DNA from: a virus
Virus record (IMG/VR): IMGVR_UViG_3300001473_000106
Span: 1 to 37,525 of that record
DNA length: 37,525 nt
Reading direction: 5' to 3' (one strand)
Numbering within the stretch: the first letter of the stretch is position 1; each line of letters opens with the position of its first letter. The notes beneath the pieces are model-generated. The model made no database searches. It saw only the letters and a program-made list of their open reading frames with translations, and was not told the DNA's origin. The position numbers and the translations under genes were made by a program. Below, one piece after another: positions 23,341-30,903 of the stretch.

Positions 23341-25359
23341 CTAGTTTGCGTAAGCTGCACCGGTAATACGCTGTACGGCTGTCGTCCGGCCGACAACCCA
23401 GGTTACCATGCGGCTCGCCTTGATGCCGACGAGACCATTTTGCCATAGCGATTGCACCGACTGGGCGGCGCCGACCGCCGCGGTTACATCGGCGGACGGC
23501 ACGTCATCCATCGTGACCGTCGCCTGATCCGAAATATCGATCGAGACCGCCCGATCATCCGCAATCAGAATCGAACTTGCATCGATCAAAATGATATCGC
23601 CGGCCGTGACGGCGTCGGAAACAATGACAGGAACGCCATAAAGAACACCGCCCATGAAGGACATATTGCCAAAGAGCGGATCATCGAGCGCCGATTGCAG
23701 CATCGCAATCTCGTTTGCTGTTTTATGCTGCATGATTGCGACGAATCTCGCCGCGCCATTATTCGCAGCGAAGAAAGCGTCCATGAGAACCCGCCAATCC
23801 GTCCGGAAGTTCGCTGCGGTGGCGCCAGCGGACCCCGTGCCGACAACACTCTCGGTAATCGAGGCCGGTGACACGCCTGCAACGGCTGCCGCTGCAGGAT
23901 CGACAAACGTCGTATCGACCGCATTCGTGACCGCTTTCGAGATATCCATTTCGATTTTGGCTTCTGCAGAAGGATCGCCGAAACGCAAGAGCTGTTGCGA
24001 AATAACAGCGAGCCCATAGCAAGAATGATGGTCAAGCGTGACCTGATCAAAGGCCGCCGCACTCACCGCCGCCGGCGCTTTTTCGCCGGCCCAGCCGCCT
24101 GCAAATCCGTCGGTTTGCTTCGGCACGCGTGCGTTGAACGGCACGCGGGTCAGATCCGGCACGCCGTTTGCGCCGAACTGATCGATCAACGGCATCACAC
24201 GCAAGTTGTCGATAAATGCCGAGGTGATATCGCGATAATTGACGAGCTCCTCTGCATAGGCATCCGTCGTCGTATCGCCCGCGGCGACCGCCGCTTTCGC
24301 GAGGTCCTCAAGCGCGTGCCCGCTCTCGAGAATTTTGATCATGCGACCGTCGTCTGGGTAATGGCGGCGCGCGATTTCCGCAGCGCCATTCATGGAGCCG
24401 CGTGCTTTTGCAAGGCACATCGCCGTTCGAGTAAATTCGCGATGCGCTGGCAGGTTTCGGCGCACCCGGCCCGGGCGCGCCGCCGCCCGGCGGTTGTCAC
24501 TGTCGGTTTTGCCGTTATCGTTTTTCGCATTGGCGCCAAGATTCGGCGCGCGCTTCAATTCATAGGAGTTCAGACGTTCAACCGTTTTGTCGATGGCGTC
24601 GATCTCCACTTCGATCTCGTCATATCGGGCCTGTTCGTCCTCATCGAGATCTATCTCGTTGTCATTCGCTTGTTTTTCGAGCAGGCCTTCCTGCTCCTCG
24701 ACAAGTTCCTCGCGTCGCGCGAGTTTTTCGGCGATTTGTTTTGCGGCGTTAAATGCCATTTTCTTCGTTTCCTTCTTCAAAGGTTTTGGAAAGGCCGAGT
24801 CGCCGGCCGCGGACGCCCTCGCAAGCCGCTTAAGGCCAGTCGCGGCCACGGGTTTGCGATGCAAAGATTTGAAGGCGCGACGAACGGCGTCTGGGTTCAT
24901 GCCAATCGTCACGAGCGATAACTCGTACCAGTCCCATTCGGTGACGCGGATGCCGCGTTCGATGGGCTCATAATCATTGACGCGCGCGCCGATAGAGACG
25001 CCCCGCAAAAATCCGGCCTCAATTTCCTGCCAGGCGAGATCAACACGTTGGCGCAATTCGTCGCCCACTTCCGCCGGGATCTCCGCCTCGAATTCGATGC
25101 CGCGTTTCGTGACTTTCGCCTTTGTGACCCAACCGACCTGATGTTCGTGATCGTGATGTTTCAATAGCGGGATCGGCAAAGTGAATTTTGCACCTTTAGG
25201 CTCGACGATATCGCCGGCCATATCAACGGTCGGCGTGGATGCGACGCCTTTGAATGTGCGGCGACCGTCGCTTTCCGTCCGCGGCGACTTTGTCACGATC
25301 GTCGAATAGAACCTCGTGTCTTTATCGTTCGGTTTTCGTTTTTTGATCGCCTGCGGCAT
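23341..25359 (-). CDS. Prohead protease-major capsid protein fusion, 672 aa
   Basis: Residues 1-200 resemble HK97 gp4-type prohead proteases: the core motif DMAGDIVEPKGAKF, a His-bearing segment LLKHHDHEHQVG (catalytic His at about 68-69) and the Ser motif FLRGVSIGAR (Ser122). Residues 201-280 are a charged coiled coil like the HK97 delta scaffold, and about 281-672 is the HK97-fold capsid (TEFTRTAM, DVEELVNYRDITSAFIDNLRVMPLI). An in-frame ATG at residue 201 has a good ribosome site (see next entry), so the capsid may also be translated alone. The cleavage region between delta domain and capsid contains basic Ala/Arg stretches (RRAAARPGRVRRNLP). Fusions of protease to capsid exist in some phages; here the whole unit is one frame. 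The scaffold, protease and shell functions are from known HK97 biology. Confidence 0.92.
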   Translation of the reverse strand: MPQAIKKRKPNDKDTRFYSTIVTKSPRTESDGRRTFKGVASTPTVDMAGDIVEPKGAKFTLPIPLLKHHDHEHQVGWVTKAKVTKRGIEFEAEIPAEVGDELRQRVDLAWQEIEAGFLRGVSIGARVNDYEPIERGIRVTEWDWYELSLVTIGMNPDAVRRAFKSLHRKPVAATGLKRLARASAAGDSAFPKPLKKETKKMAFNAAKQIAEKLARREELVEEQEGLLEKQANDNEIDLDEDEQARYDEIEVEIDAIDKTVERLNSYELKRAPNLGANAKNDNGKTDSDNRRAAARPGRVRRNLPAHREFTRTAMCLAKARGSMNGAAEIARRHYPDDGRMIKILESGHALEDLAKAAVAAGDTTTDAYAEELVNYRDITSAFIDNLRVMPLIDQFGANGVPDLTRVPFNARVPKQTDGFAGGWAGEKAPAAVSAAAFDQVTLDHHSCYGLAVISQQLLRFGDPSAEAKIEMDISKAVTNAVDTTFVDPAAAAVAGVSPASITESVVGTGSAGATAANFRTDWRVLMDAFFAANNGAARFVAIMQHKTANEIAMLQSALDDPLFGNMSFMGGVLYGVPVIVSDAVTAGDIILIDASSILIADDRAVSIDISDQATVTMDDVPSADVTAAVGAAQSVQSLWQNGLVGIKASRMVTWVVGRTTAVQRITGAAYAN
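24757..24774 (-). promoter_or_regulatory. Internal ribosome site and start for the capsid part
   Basis: On the minus strand AAGGAAA at 24768-24774 lies eight bases before ATG at 24757-24759 (protein residue 201, MAFNAAKQ). This is exactly where the coiled-coil delta domain begins. Translation from here would give a 472-aa capsid precursor without the protease, so capsid could be made in excess. Confidence 0.6.
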
Positions 25360-25371
25360 GGTCGGCCCTTT

Positions 25372-27030
25372 TCACAAAACAAAGGATTGATGTTGCGGCG
25401 CGTCATCAACGAGGTCGATCGATAGCGCCTTTGCGGTAATGGCCGCAGAAATGCCGTCGACCTTGTCCGCTGATTTCATTTTGTCGATGACAAAGACGCC
25501 CGTCGCGTTGTGGCGCGCCACGGCGTTGTCGGCCATCCAGTCCGTCACCGGATTCTGGTTGTGAAGTATGTCGCCTTTCACGACATCGCGGACAAACTCG
25601 CAAGTCGGCACGCCGAGATTGGCGACGGTCGGCCGGACTTCGATCATGTTGACGTTTTCGTCCGTCAACCGTTGCGACAGATCCCGGCATTGCCATGGAT
25701 CAAACCCGACAGCTATCGGCGTGAACGGCGACAGAAACGCGACCATATCCCTTTCGAGAATGCCGAAATCCGTTGCATCACCCGGCGTCTTGATCAAATG
25801 ACCTTTGTCTAACCAGCGTCGAACCGACTCGTCCCCCTGATCTATCCGTTTCCTTATCGATTTTTCCGGCGACCAGTACCAAAACAGCAGTGCCGCATGG
25901 ATTTCGCTCACCGGGTTCGGCGCCGGGAACATAGCCGCCAATGCGGAGAAGTCGTCGACCGTTCCGATGTCGATGCCGCAATAGCATTTTGCACCGGCGA
26001 GTTTCTCTGCCGGAAAAGCTTCACCGCACGCGCGCCAGGCCGGGCCCGGAATGAGACGCGCCGCGCTTTCGGTCCATTGGTTCAGATAAAGCTGTCGAAA
26101 CTTTATCTCCTCCGCAGGGCTGTCTTTCGCCGTGCGCAACTCTTCGCGCATGAATTCCGGCGATACAGAAACACCGTAATTTGGATTAGCCTTTTTCCAG
26201 ACCGCCTCATCGGTCCAGTCATCGTTTTCATCTGCAGCGAAGATGTCCGCGAAAACATGCGTCTCGTCGCTTTCACCTTTCTGAACCGCGAGCGCCTTTT
26301 TCCAAAGCTCCCAGCAAAGCGATTTTTTGTCGTGCCCTGCTGTCGTGATATAAAGCTGCAGCGGATTGCGGCGCGCGGCCCGCGCCGACGTCATGGCGTC
26401 ATATTGAGACCGGCTGTCCCATTCATGAACCTCGTCTCCGATGACGCCGTGCGGGTTCAATCCATGGTGTTTGCCGCGCTTTCCCGGCAACGGCCGAAAT
26501 GCAGAGCGTGTTTCAAAATAGTAGATCGATTTTTCGTTCGTCTCGAGCGCTTCGATAGCGCGCAACTGCGGCGACAGGGCGATCATCGCCTTGGCTTCGT
26601 TGAAAACGATGCGCGCCTGCTCCTCGTTTCCCGCGATCGAAAAAATGTTCGCCGTTTGCTCACCGTCAGCGAGTTGCAGGAACAATGCGATTGCCGCGCA
26701 AAGCGTGGTCTTGCCGTTCTTTCGCGGCACGGCAATGAACGCGATCTTGTATTTTCTCGTTCCGTCGGCGCGTTTCCAGCCGAAGATCTTGCGGATGATG
26801 CGCCGTTGCCAACGCGCCAGGATAAACGCCTTGCCCGCCCAGTGCCCGGTTGTATGCACGCAATAGGTTTCGATCCAGCGGATGCATCGATCGGCGGCGT
26901 AGGCGTCGAAGTAGAATTGCGGATCTTCAGCGTCGGGCGGCGGCGCGGCCCATTTGACGCCGGCAGTCGCCCAAAAAGGCGGCGAGCAATGTGCGGCGCG
27001 TCCTTCCGGCGCGCGATCGACCGGCGACAT
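25372..27030 (-). CDS. terL: Terminase large subunit (TerL)
   Basis: The 552-aa packaging motor has both expected domains. The ATPase shows Walker A VPRKNGKT (about 101-108), Walker B VIGDEVHE (catalytic Glu200) and a coupling region (TTAGHDKKS, about 229-237). The RNase H-like nuclease shows GIDIGTVDDFSAL (first Asp354, about 352-363) and later acidic residues (GFDPWQC). It belongs to the HK97/P27-associated TerL group. It pumps DNA into the prohead at the portal and cuts it, probably at cos, given the HNH/P27 arrangement. The start ATG lies six bases behind the TerS stop. All key residues seen are intact. Confidence 0.96.
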   Translation of the reverse strand: MSPVDRAPEGRAAHCSPPFWATAGVKWAAPPPDAEDPQFYFDAYAADRCIRWIETYCVHTTGHWAGKAFILARWQRRIIRKIFGWKRADGTRKYKIAFIAVPRKNGKTTLCAAIALFLQLADGEQTANIFSIAGNEEQARIVFNEAKAMIALSPQLRAIEALETNEKSIYYFETRSAFRPLPGKRGKHHGLNPHGVIGDEVHEWDSRSQYDAMTSARAARRNPLQLYITTAGHDKKSLCWELWKKALAVQKGESDETHVFADIFAADENDDWTDEAVWKKANPNYGVSVSPEFMREELRTAKDSPAEEIKFRQLYLNQWTESAARLIPGPAWRACGEAFPAEKLAGAKCYCGIDIGTVDDFSALAAMFPAPNPVSEIHAALLFWYWSPEKSIRKRIDQGDESVRRWLDKGHLIKTPGDATDFGILERDMVAFLSPFTPIAVGFDPWQCRDLSQRLTDENVNMIEVRPTVANLGVPTCEFVRDVVKGDILHNQNPVTDWMADNAVARHNATGVFVIDKMKSADKVDGISAAITAKALSIDLVDDAPQHQSFVL

Positions 27031-27036
27031 CGGCGC

Positions 27037-27633
27037 TTATTGAAAGAGATCCGGCCTTTTGTGACCGGTCGGAGACGGCGCATCGTCAGACGCGGGCGGC
27101 CGTGATCCAGGAACGGAACCTGCGCCCCGGTCAATTGCGCCGGCCGCACGTTCGAGCAAGGCGTAGCGATCGCCCGGCGTCATCGCGAGTTGCTTGCAGA
27201 GATCCTCGACGCGCTTCGAAAATCGGTTTTTGTTGTTCACGGCCGGGTGCGTGCGAATCAACCGGCTGGCCGGCGCGTCGCTCGACGCGTCGTCCTTGCC
27301 CGGCTCACGCGCATTGACGTAACTCTCCGCCTCATAGGTATGACCGCCAAATTCCTCGAGCTCGCGCGAGGCGGTTTCAAAATCGGCGAGCGCTTCCGCG
27401 AGCAACGCAACGATGTACTGATCGGACGAACGAACAAACGCATAGGCGTTCAGCATCGACGCGACAGTTTTGTAATACGCCGCCGCGCGTTCCGATACGA
27501 TGATCGCGGGCGGCTCGAGCGGTACCTCGCGCGATGACTGGCGAACGGTTTCGGCGATCTTGTCGGGATTGCCTCGCTTGCCGGGATTGCCTCGCTGCGC
27601 CTGAATTTCCGCCGGCTGTCGCCGCCTACCCAT
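27037..27633 (-). CDS. terS: Terminase small subunit, P27 family
   Basis: The N terminus QRGNPGKRGNPDK is the marker of P27-type small terminases, followed by a helical core (ERAAAYYKTVASMLNAYAFV ... LLAEALADFETASRELE) and a second helical part (KNRFSKRVEDLCKQLAMTPGDRYALLERA). These proteins bind the packaging site and recruit TerL. A low-complexity tail with Pro/Ser follows. It is preceded by a 243-base spacer and the HNH nuclease gene, the order typical of cos-type HK97-like phages. Confidence 0.9.
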   Translation of the reverse strand: MGRRRQPAEIQAQRGNPGKRGNPDKIAETVRQSSREVPLEPPAIIVSERAAAYYKTVASMLNAYAFVRSSDQYIVALLAEALADFETASRELEEFGGHTYEAESYVNAREPGKDDASSDAPASRLIRTHPAVNNKNRFSKRVEDLCKQLAMTPGDRYALLERAAGAIDRGAGSVPGSRPPASDDAPSPTGHKRPDLFQ

Positions 27634-27832
27634 GATTAACGTTTAACCTCGTGTGTTTGAGACCAGGGCCCCGCCCGCAGCCGAGCGGTTCGCACGGCTT
27701 GCTATCGATTTTGAAGGTGTGGGCGCGACCGATGTCAGCCGCGAGCGGGAATTCCTGTCCATGATGCTCCTCGACGCCGCCCCCCAAAAAAAAGTTTTCT
27801 AAATAACGCGGCGAACCTAAGAGGGTTAGGGC

Positions 27833-27852
27833 GTGGGTCGGCGCCGACCCAC
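27833..27852 (+). other. 20-bp perfect palindrome in the terS-HNH gap (cos candidate)
   Basis: GTGGGTCGGCGCCGACCCAC is perfectly self-complementary. The gap 27634-27876 holding it contains no convincing gene but also has a run of C5A9 at 27781-27794 and GGTACC at 27867-27872. In P27/HNH phages the cohesive-end site lies near these genes, so this gap is the best candidate for the packaging site. The palindrome could also be a hairpin in the mRNA. Not proven. Confidence 0.4.
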
Positions 27853-27876
27853 CGATCAAAGGGTAATGGTACCCCC

Positions 27877-28344
27877 CTACCTCTGTCGGTTCAAAAGAGC
27901 CGCGCTTACCGCCAGCCTTAGATCCTCATCGACTAGCGGCATGAGCCCCAAATCTCGAGCGAGGTCATCGATCGCCTTGATGCCTGAAAATTCTATGCCT
28001 GGTTTAAAACGCTTGTGGCAATCGTTGCAGCTCGAAACCCAGTATTCGCGCATCCAGAACAATTTCGACGCTGACTGCCGAACCGTCTCACTCAAACGCG
28101 GCCCAAGCCCATGCGGGTACAGGTGATCGACCATCTCCGCAGGACCTTCGTTGCCCTTCAACCAGCAATAGCCGCATTTCGGATACTTCTCACGAAACGC
28201 TTTTGCCGCCTTTGTCCAACGGCTGTCGTATCCTCGATCGCTCGGCGCGCCGCGAAACTCGTTTCGAAACCGCTCTTGGCGACGCAGTTCGTTTTCGGTT
28301 GGCCTAGCCCATGACGGTTTGAACACCGGCGCTCGATTGCCCAT
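27877..28344 (-). CDS. HNH endonuclease next to the terminase genes, 155 aa
   Basis: The phage-type HNH pattern is complete: RGYDSRWTKA before the domain, CGYC (first zinc pair), the catalytic motif MVDHLYPHG, and SCNDCHKRF (second zinc pair plus His). Such nucleases next to TerS/TerL are needed for cos cleavage in several HK97-like phages. The start ATG at 28344 overlaps the end of a 52-aa upstream frame by 41 bases. The next in-frame Met is inside the nuclease, so this start is preferred. Confidence 0.92.
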   Translation of the reverse strand: MGNRAPVFKPSWARPTENELRRQERFRNEFRGAPSDRGYDSRWTKAAKAFREKYPKCGYCWLKGNEGPAEMVDHLYPHGLGPRLSETVRQSASKLFWMREYWVSSCNDCHKRFKPGIEFSGIKAIDDLARDLGLMPLVDEDLRLAVSAALLNRQR

Positions 28345-28462
28345 CGACCGATCCCTTCGTCAGAGTGAATTGCGGGCGTTTTTCTCCCATCGCGAAGATC
28401 GGGTTATAGCCTGGGCCTACCAGCCGCTTGAGCTCACCGTCTTCCCGTGGTGCGACGGTCAT
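28304..28462 (-). CDS. Small hypothetical protein overlapping the HNH gene, 52 aa
   Basis: ATG at 28462 has a GAGGA ribosome site four bases upstream. The frame runs 52 codons and ends inside the HNH gene. The sequence has protein-like features: LKRLVGPGYNPIFAMGEKRPQ and a short polar tail. It fills what would otherwise be a 175-base gap between the NusG-like and HNH genes. The function is unknown, and an untranslated leader is the alternative. Confidence 0.5.
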   Translation of the reverse strand: MTVAPREDGELKRLVGPGYNPIFAMGEKRPQFTLTKGSVDGQSSAGVQTVMG

Positions 28463-28519
28463 CCTGTCCTCGAACAATCGAGAATGGACCTGTGATCCAC
28501 ATCACGGTTGAATTGCCCG

Positions 28520-29116
28520 CTAAGCCGCTTTGGAAACGCTGTCAACGCGAAGCTCGACAAAATTCTTTTTTCCGACCGCATCCCAAAGTACCGACACCAG
28601 ACCGTCCCTGACCTTCTGAGCGGTAAACCTCAATCCTCGCAAAGGCCCTTCATCAACCCGAACAAGATCGCCGGGCGCAATGCCCGTGTCGCTATTCGAA
28701 GAAATTTCTTTGAACGCGCCGTGGCGTTCACGACTTGCGATCGCCGCCAACTGTCGCCGCGAGATCGATACTGGCCGATCGCCTTCACAGATTACGCTAA
28801 GCACGAGCCCGCTCTCAAAGAGCGAGAGCCAAGAAAGCGACCCCGGCGCAACGAAAATATATGACGTGAATACCGCGCAATTCGTTGGAACGTGGCGAAG
28901 TTTCAAGCCGCGTCCAATCTTTTTCCGTCGTGACTGTATCGGGCAGTAAACGCCAGCGCCCATCATCATCAAACGAGCGCCCGTCTCAACCTCTTTCATC
29001 GTCCAGACGCGCGCGATGAACCACTCATGGAAGCCCGAAAGCGCAGTCCCATCAGGGGTAGCGTTCTCCATGAAGGTTACGATGCGATCGAGTTCTTTCC
29101 GACGCCGGAGGCTCAC
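28520..29116 (-). CDS. NusG-family transcription elongation factor, phage paralogue
   Basis: The 198-aa product has an N-terminal NGN-like domain (about 31-125; HEWFIARVWTMKEVETGARL, GVYCPIQSRRKKIGRG, SYIFVAPG), which in this family binds the RNA polymerase clamp. The C-terminal KOW domain is at about 147-175 (APGDLVRVDEGPLRGLRF). RfaH, LoaP and UpxY are specialised NusG paralogues that act on particular long operons. A similar role as antiterminator of the late block that starts right behind it (HNH, terminase, head, tail, lysis; about 25 kb in one direction) is inferred. The start is GTG overlapping the initiator stop (GTGA). A 19-residue N-terminal extension precedes the NGN domain. Confidence 0.88.
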   Translation of the reverse strand: MSLRRRKELDRIVTFMENATPDGTALSGFHEWFIARVWTMKEVETGARLMMMGAGVYCPIQSRRKKIGRGLKLRHVPTNCAVFTSYIFVAPGSLSWLSLFESGLVLSVICEGDRPVSISRRQLAAIASRERHGAFKEISSNSDTGIAPGDLVRVDEGPLRGLRFTAQKVRDGLVSVLWDAVGKKNFVELRVDSVSKAA

Positions 29117-30024
29117 GCCGCATCCTCCGTTTGCTGATTTTCCTTGGCTGGATCTACGTCGCCAGCCGATGACTTTCCCCCGACCTCAACAGGGTTCGCT
29201 TTGCGCCAGTCGATCAACGTCTGACATCGAGCGCGTACCCGTTCGCCAAACCGTTCGCGCTCAAGTTCGGCGATGATCCGGCGAACATCGTCGATCGGTT
29301 CTTCGCCGCATGGCTTGCCGTCGAGAATGTCGAACGCCCATTGAGCAAATCCTGCAACCCGTCTGACGGAGGTCGCTGACTGCGTCAGGGCGTAATCCAT
29401 CGCCTCGCTTCCCGAAATCGGAAACCGTTTCCGCTCGCTCGACAGCGCGATCGTGTCCAGCGGTTCCACATCCCCATTCAAAACCCATTTGAGCAAAACT
29501 TTCCGCTCGGCGCGCCGGAGCCGTCGAAGCGCATCGCCCTCAACGCTCGCCTCTTCAGCGCCGCGAGGCGACCCGTCAGGGTCGTCGCCTCGCGCGCGCG
29601 CGGGTTCCCTTAAAGGTTCCCTTACAGGGTTAGTGTCCGGATTCCGGACACGGCTTTTGCCATTTTCCGGACACGGCTCGGGCGATTTTCCGGACACGGC
29701 TTCCGTGTCCGGATTCCGGACACGGCTTTCGCTATTTTCCGGCTCAAACCCGTCCTCGAAAGCGAATTTGTAGTGCGTCGATTTGACTCGGTTCGTCTTC
29801 GCGTCCTTGTCCTTAATCCGCCTGATCAGGCCGCGTTTCACGAGCGTGTTGAGGTGGCAATTCAGCGCCGATCGCGACATCTCGCAATCCGCCGCGAGCC
29901 TTTCCTGCGAAGGAAAGCAGCCACGGTCGGGATTATACCGGTCACAGAGATGCCAAAGAACAAGCTTCGTCGCCGGCTTCATGCCCTTTTGCTGGATCGC
30001 CCAGTTCGTCGCCGCGTGGCTCAT
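29113..30024 (-). CDS. Replication initiator with N-terminal winged helix-turn-helix
   Basis: The N-terminal third (about 1-75) is a winged HTH of the type found in phage O-like and plasmid initiators: LVLWHLCDRYNPDRGCFPSQ, then a recognition helix (SRSALNCHLNTLVKRGLI). A low-complexity linker (about 98-145) contains repeated SRVRNPDT and PVREPLREPARARG. It is encoded by iteron-like DNA (29633-29727), so the linker is probably there to carry the origin. A C-terminal helical domain (about 165-275) would bind a helicase or loader. In lambda the origin likewise lies inside gene O. It overlaps both neighbours by ATGA/GTGA. A function as initiator is supported by fold and iterons, not by biochemical evidence. 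Confidence 0.78.
   Translation of the reverse strand: MSHAATNWAIQQKGMKPATKLVLWHLCDRYNPDRGCFPSQERLAADCEMSRSALNCHLNTLVKRGLIRRIKDKDAKTNRVKSTHYKFAFEDGFEPENSESRVRNPDTEAVSGKSPEPCPENGKSRVRNPDTNPVREPLREPARARGDDPDGSPRGAEEASVEGDALRRLRRAERKVLLKWVLNGDVEPLDTIALSSERKRFPISGSEAMDYALTQSATSVRRVAGFAQWAFDILDGKPCGEEPIDDVRRIIAELERERFGERVRARCQTLIDWRKANPVEVGGKSSAGDVDPAKENQQTEDAA
29633..29727 (+). repeat. Iteron array in the initiator gene, candidate origin
   Basis: The word TCCGGACACGGCT occurs four times at 29643, 29666, 29689 and 29715 (steps 23, 23 and 26). Two copies are extended into palindromes: GTGTCCGGATTCCGGACAC at 29633-29651 and a 23-bp perfect palindrome at 29703-29725. All lie in the linker-coding part of the initiator gene, as the lambda iterons lie in gene O. 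Spacing of about two helical turns fits cooperative binding. An adjacent short repeat GGTTCCCTTA is at 29603 and 29616. Confidence 0.7.
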
Positions 30025-30368
30025 GAACGCGCCTCCAGCAGATCGCCAGTCTTGCCGTCACGCGGTGCGCTGACATTCTCCTCGAGAAAAACAACCGCAT
30101 CACGCCAACTCACATCGCGCTGTTCGATGACAAGCTTGATCATGTCGAAAGTTTCGCGGCAGGCCGGATTATCGCAATAAGCGCCTCTATCATCGGCGCA
30201 CGGATTAAGCGTAAACCCGCAGCAGATAGGGCATTCATCGCCAAGGTCCGTATCAAGATTAAGGGCCGCAACAGTTTCGTTGTAACGCGCACGCGCCTTC
30301 ACATAGGCCTTTCGCTCATGAAAATCCTGCGACGCTTTCTGTCGCCATATGTTGCCTTGGCGCGTCAT
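30021..30368 (-). CDS. Orphan primase-type zinc-binding protein, 115 aa
   Basis: The central part CPICCGFTLNPC ... GAYCDNPACRETFDMIKLV with cysteines 46, 49/50, 57, 65 and 70 has the pattern of a CHC2-type DnaG zinc finger. As in primases, the finger is followed by a segment (DMIKLVIEQRDVSWRDAVVF) that matches the helix-loop-helix after the zinc site, DxIxxVxxxxxxSxxEAVxxL. There is no TOPRIM or polymerase domain. I infer a stand-alone zinc domain that might adapt the host primase to the phage origin. It sits directly in front of the initiator gene and overlaps both neighbours by ATGA. The basic N-terminal 40 residues may bind nucleic acid. Confidence 0.65.
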   Translation of the reverse strand: MTRQGNIWRQKASQDFHERKAYVKARARYNETVAALNLDTDLGDECPICCGFTLNPCADDRGAYCDNPACRETFDMIKLVIEQRDVSWRDAVVFLEENVSAPRDGKTGDLLEARS

Positions 30369-30679
30369 GCGGGCACCCGGCCAAGCTGCGCCTCGACGGC
30401 ATCATTCACCTGATCATCGGTCAGCCCATAGCCGCTGATCAGCGCCGCTCGGATTGCGTGTTCTCGCGTCAATAACCGCCGCAGCGCTGTCCGCTGCATT
30501 TCGGCGAGCACTTCAGCGTTCGTCATGCCAATCTCGTCGAGATAAACCGTCTCCGGACCGGCCGCGAAGACCGGCTCCGCCGTTAACCGGTCCAGCGCAT
30601 AAGCCTTCCGCATTCGGCGATGGATGCCGTAAAGCATCGACAGCAATTGCAGGAACTCCGGCTCTTGCTCCCCGCTCAT
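30365..30679 (-). CDS. Hypothetical helical protein in the replication operon, 104 aa
   Basis: The gene is coupled by ATGA to both neighbours. The product is mainly helical and acidic (EFLQLLSMLYGIHRRMRKAY; TNAEVLAEMQRTALRRLL; GYGLTDDQVNDAVEAQLG). There is no signature motif. The stop of the upstream gene at 30676 fixes the ATG at 30679. The role is unknown; the position suggests early replication or takeover. Confidence 0.65.
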   Translation of the reverse strand: MSGEQEPEFLQLLSMLYGIHRRMRKAYALDRLTAEPVFAAGPETVYLDEIGMTNAEVLAEMQRTALRRLLTREHAIRAALISGYGLTDDQVNDAVEAQLGRVPA

Positions 30680-30903
30680 GACGCCATCCCCTTCGACCGA
30701 ACATGAACGCCGCGCGCAATTCGCTCGCGTTGGCGGGAAAGATTGCGAATGTCATTCATCCGTTTCGTGAAAAGCGCGCGCGTCGCGTCGCGCCGATTGC
30801 GAATGCGCGAACGCGCCGCCGCGAGGCAGTCCAGTTGCACCGCCTCCCATTCGGACAAAAAGTCCTGATAGGGCTTTACCGCTTTGGGTTGATCGTCCGC
30901 CAT
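30676..30903 (-). CDS. Hypothetical basic protein in the early operon, 75 aa
   Basis: I chose the ATG at 30903 because it overlaps the stop of the 39-codon gene as TGATG; a GTG one codon earlier is the alternative. The protein is Arg-rich and helical (AARSRIRNRRDATRALFTKRMNDIRNLSRQRERIARG) after an acidic N terminus (WEAVQLD). It might bind nucleic acid or polymerase through the basic helices. The family is not recognised. Confidence 0.6.
   Translation of the reverse strand: MADDQPKAVKPYQDFLSEWEAVQLDCLAAARSRIRNRRDATRALFTKRMNDIRNLSRQRERIARGVHVRSKGMAS

Noticed and set aside
27626-27859. 77-codon minus frame in the terS-HNH gap
   Set aside because: It begins at TTG, runs through the 20-bp palindrome and the A/C runs, overlaps the TerS start, and has a glycine/proline-biased composition.
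28385-28440. ops-like element (GGTAG core) behind the NusG paralogue
   Set aside because: Only five bases match the E. coli ops core, which is expected by chance.
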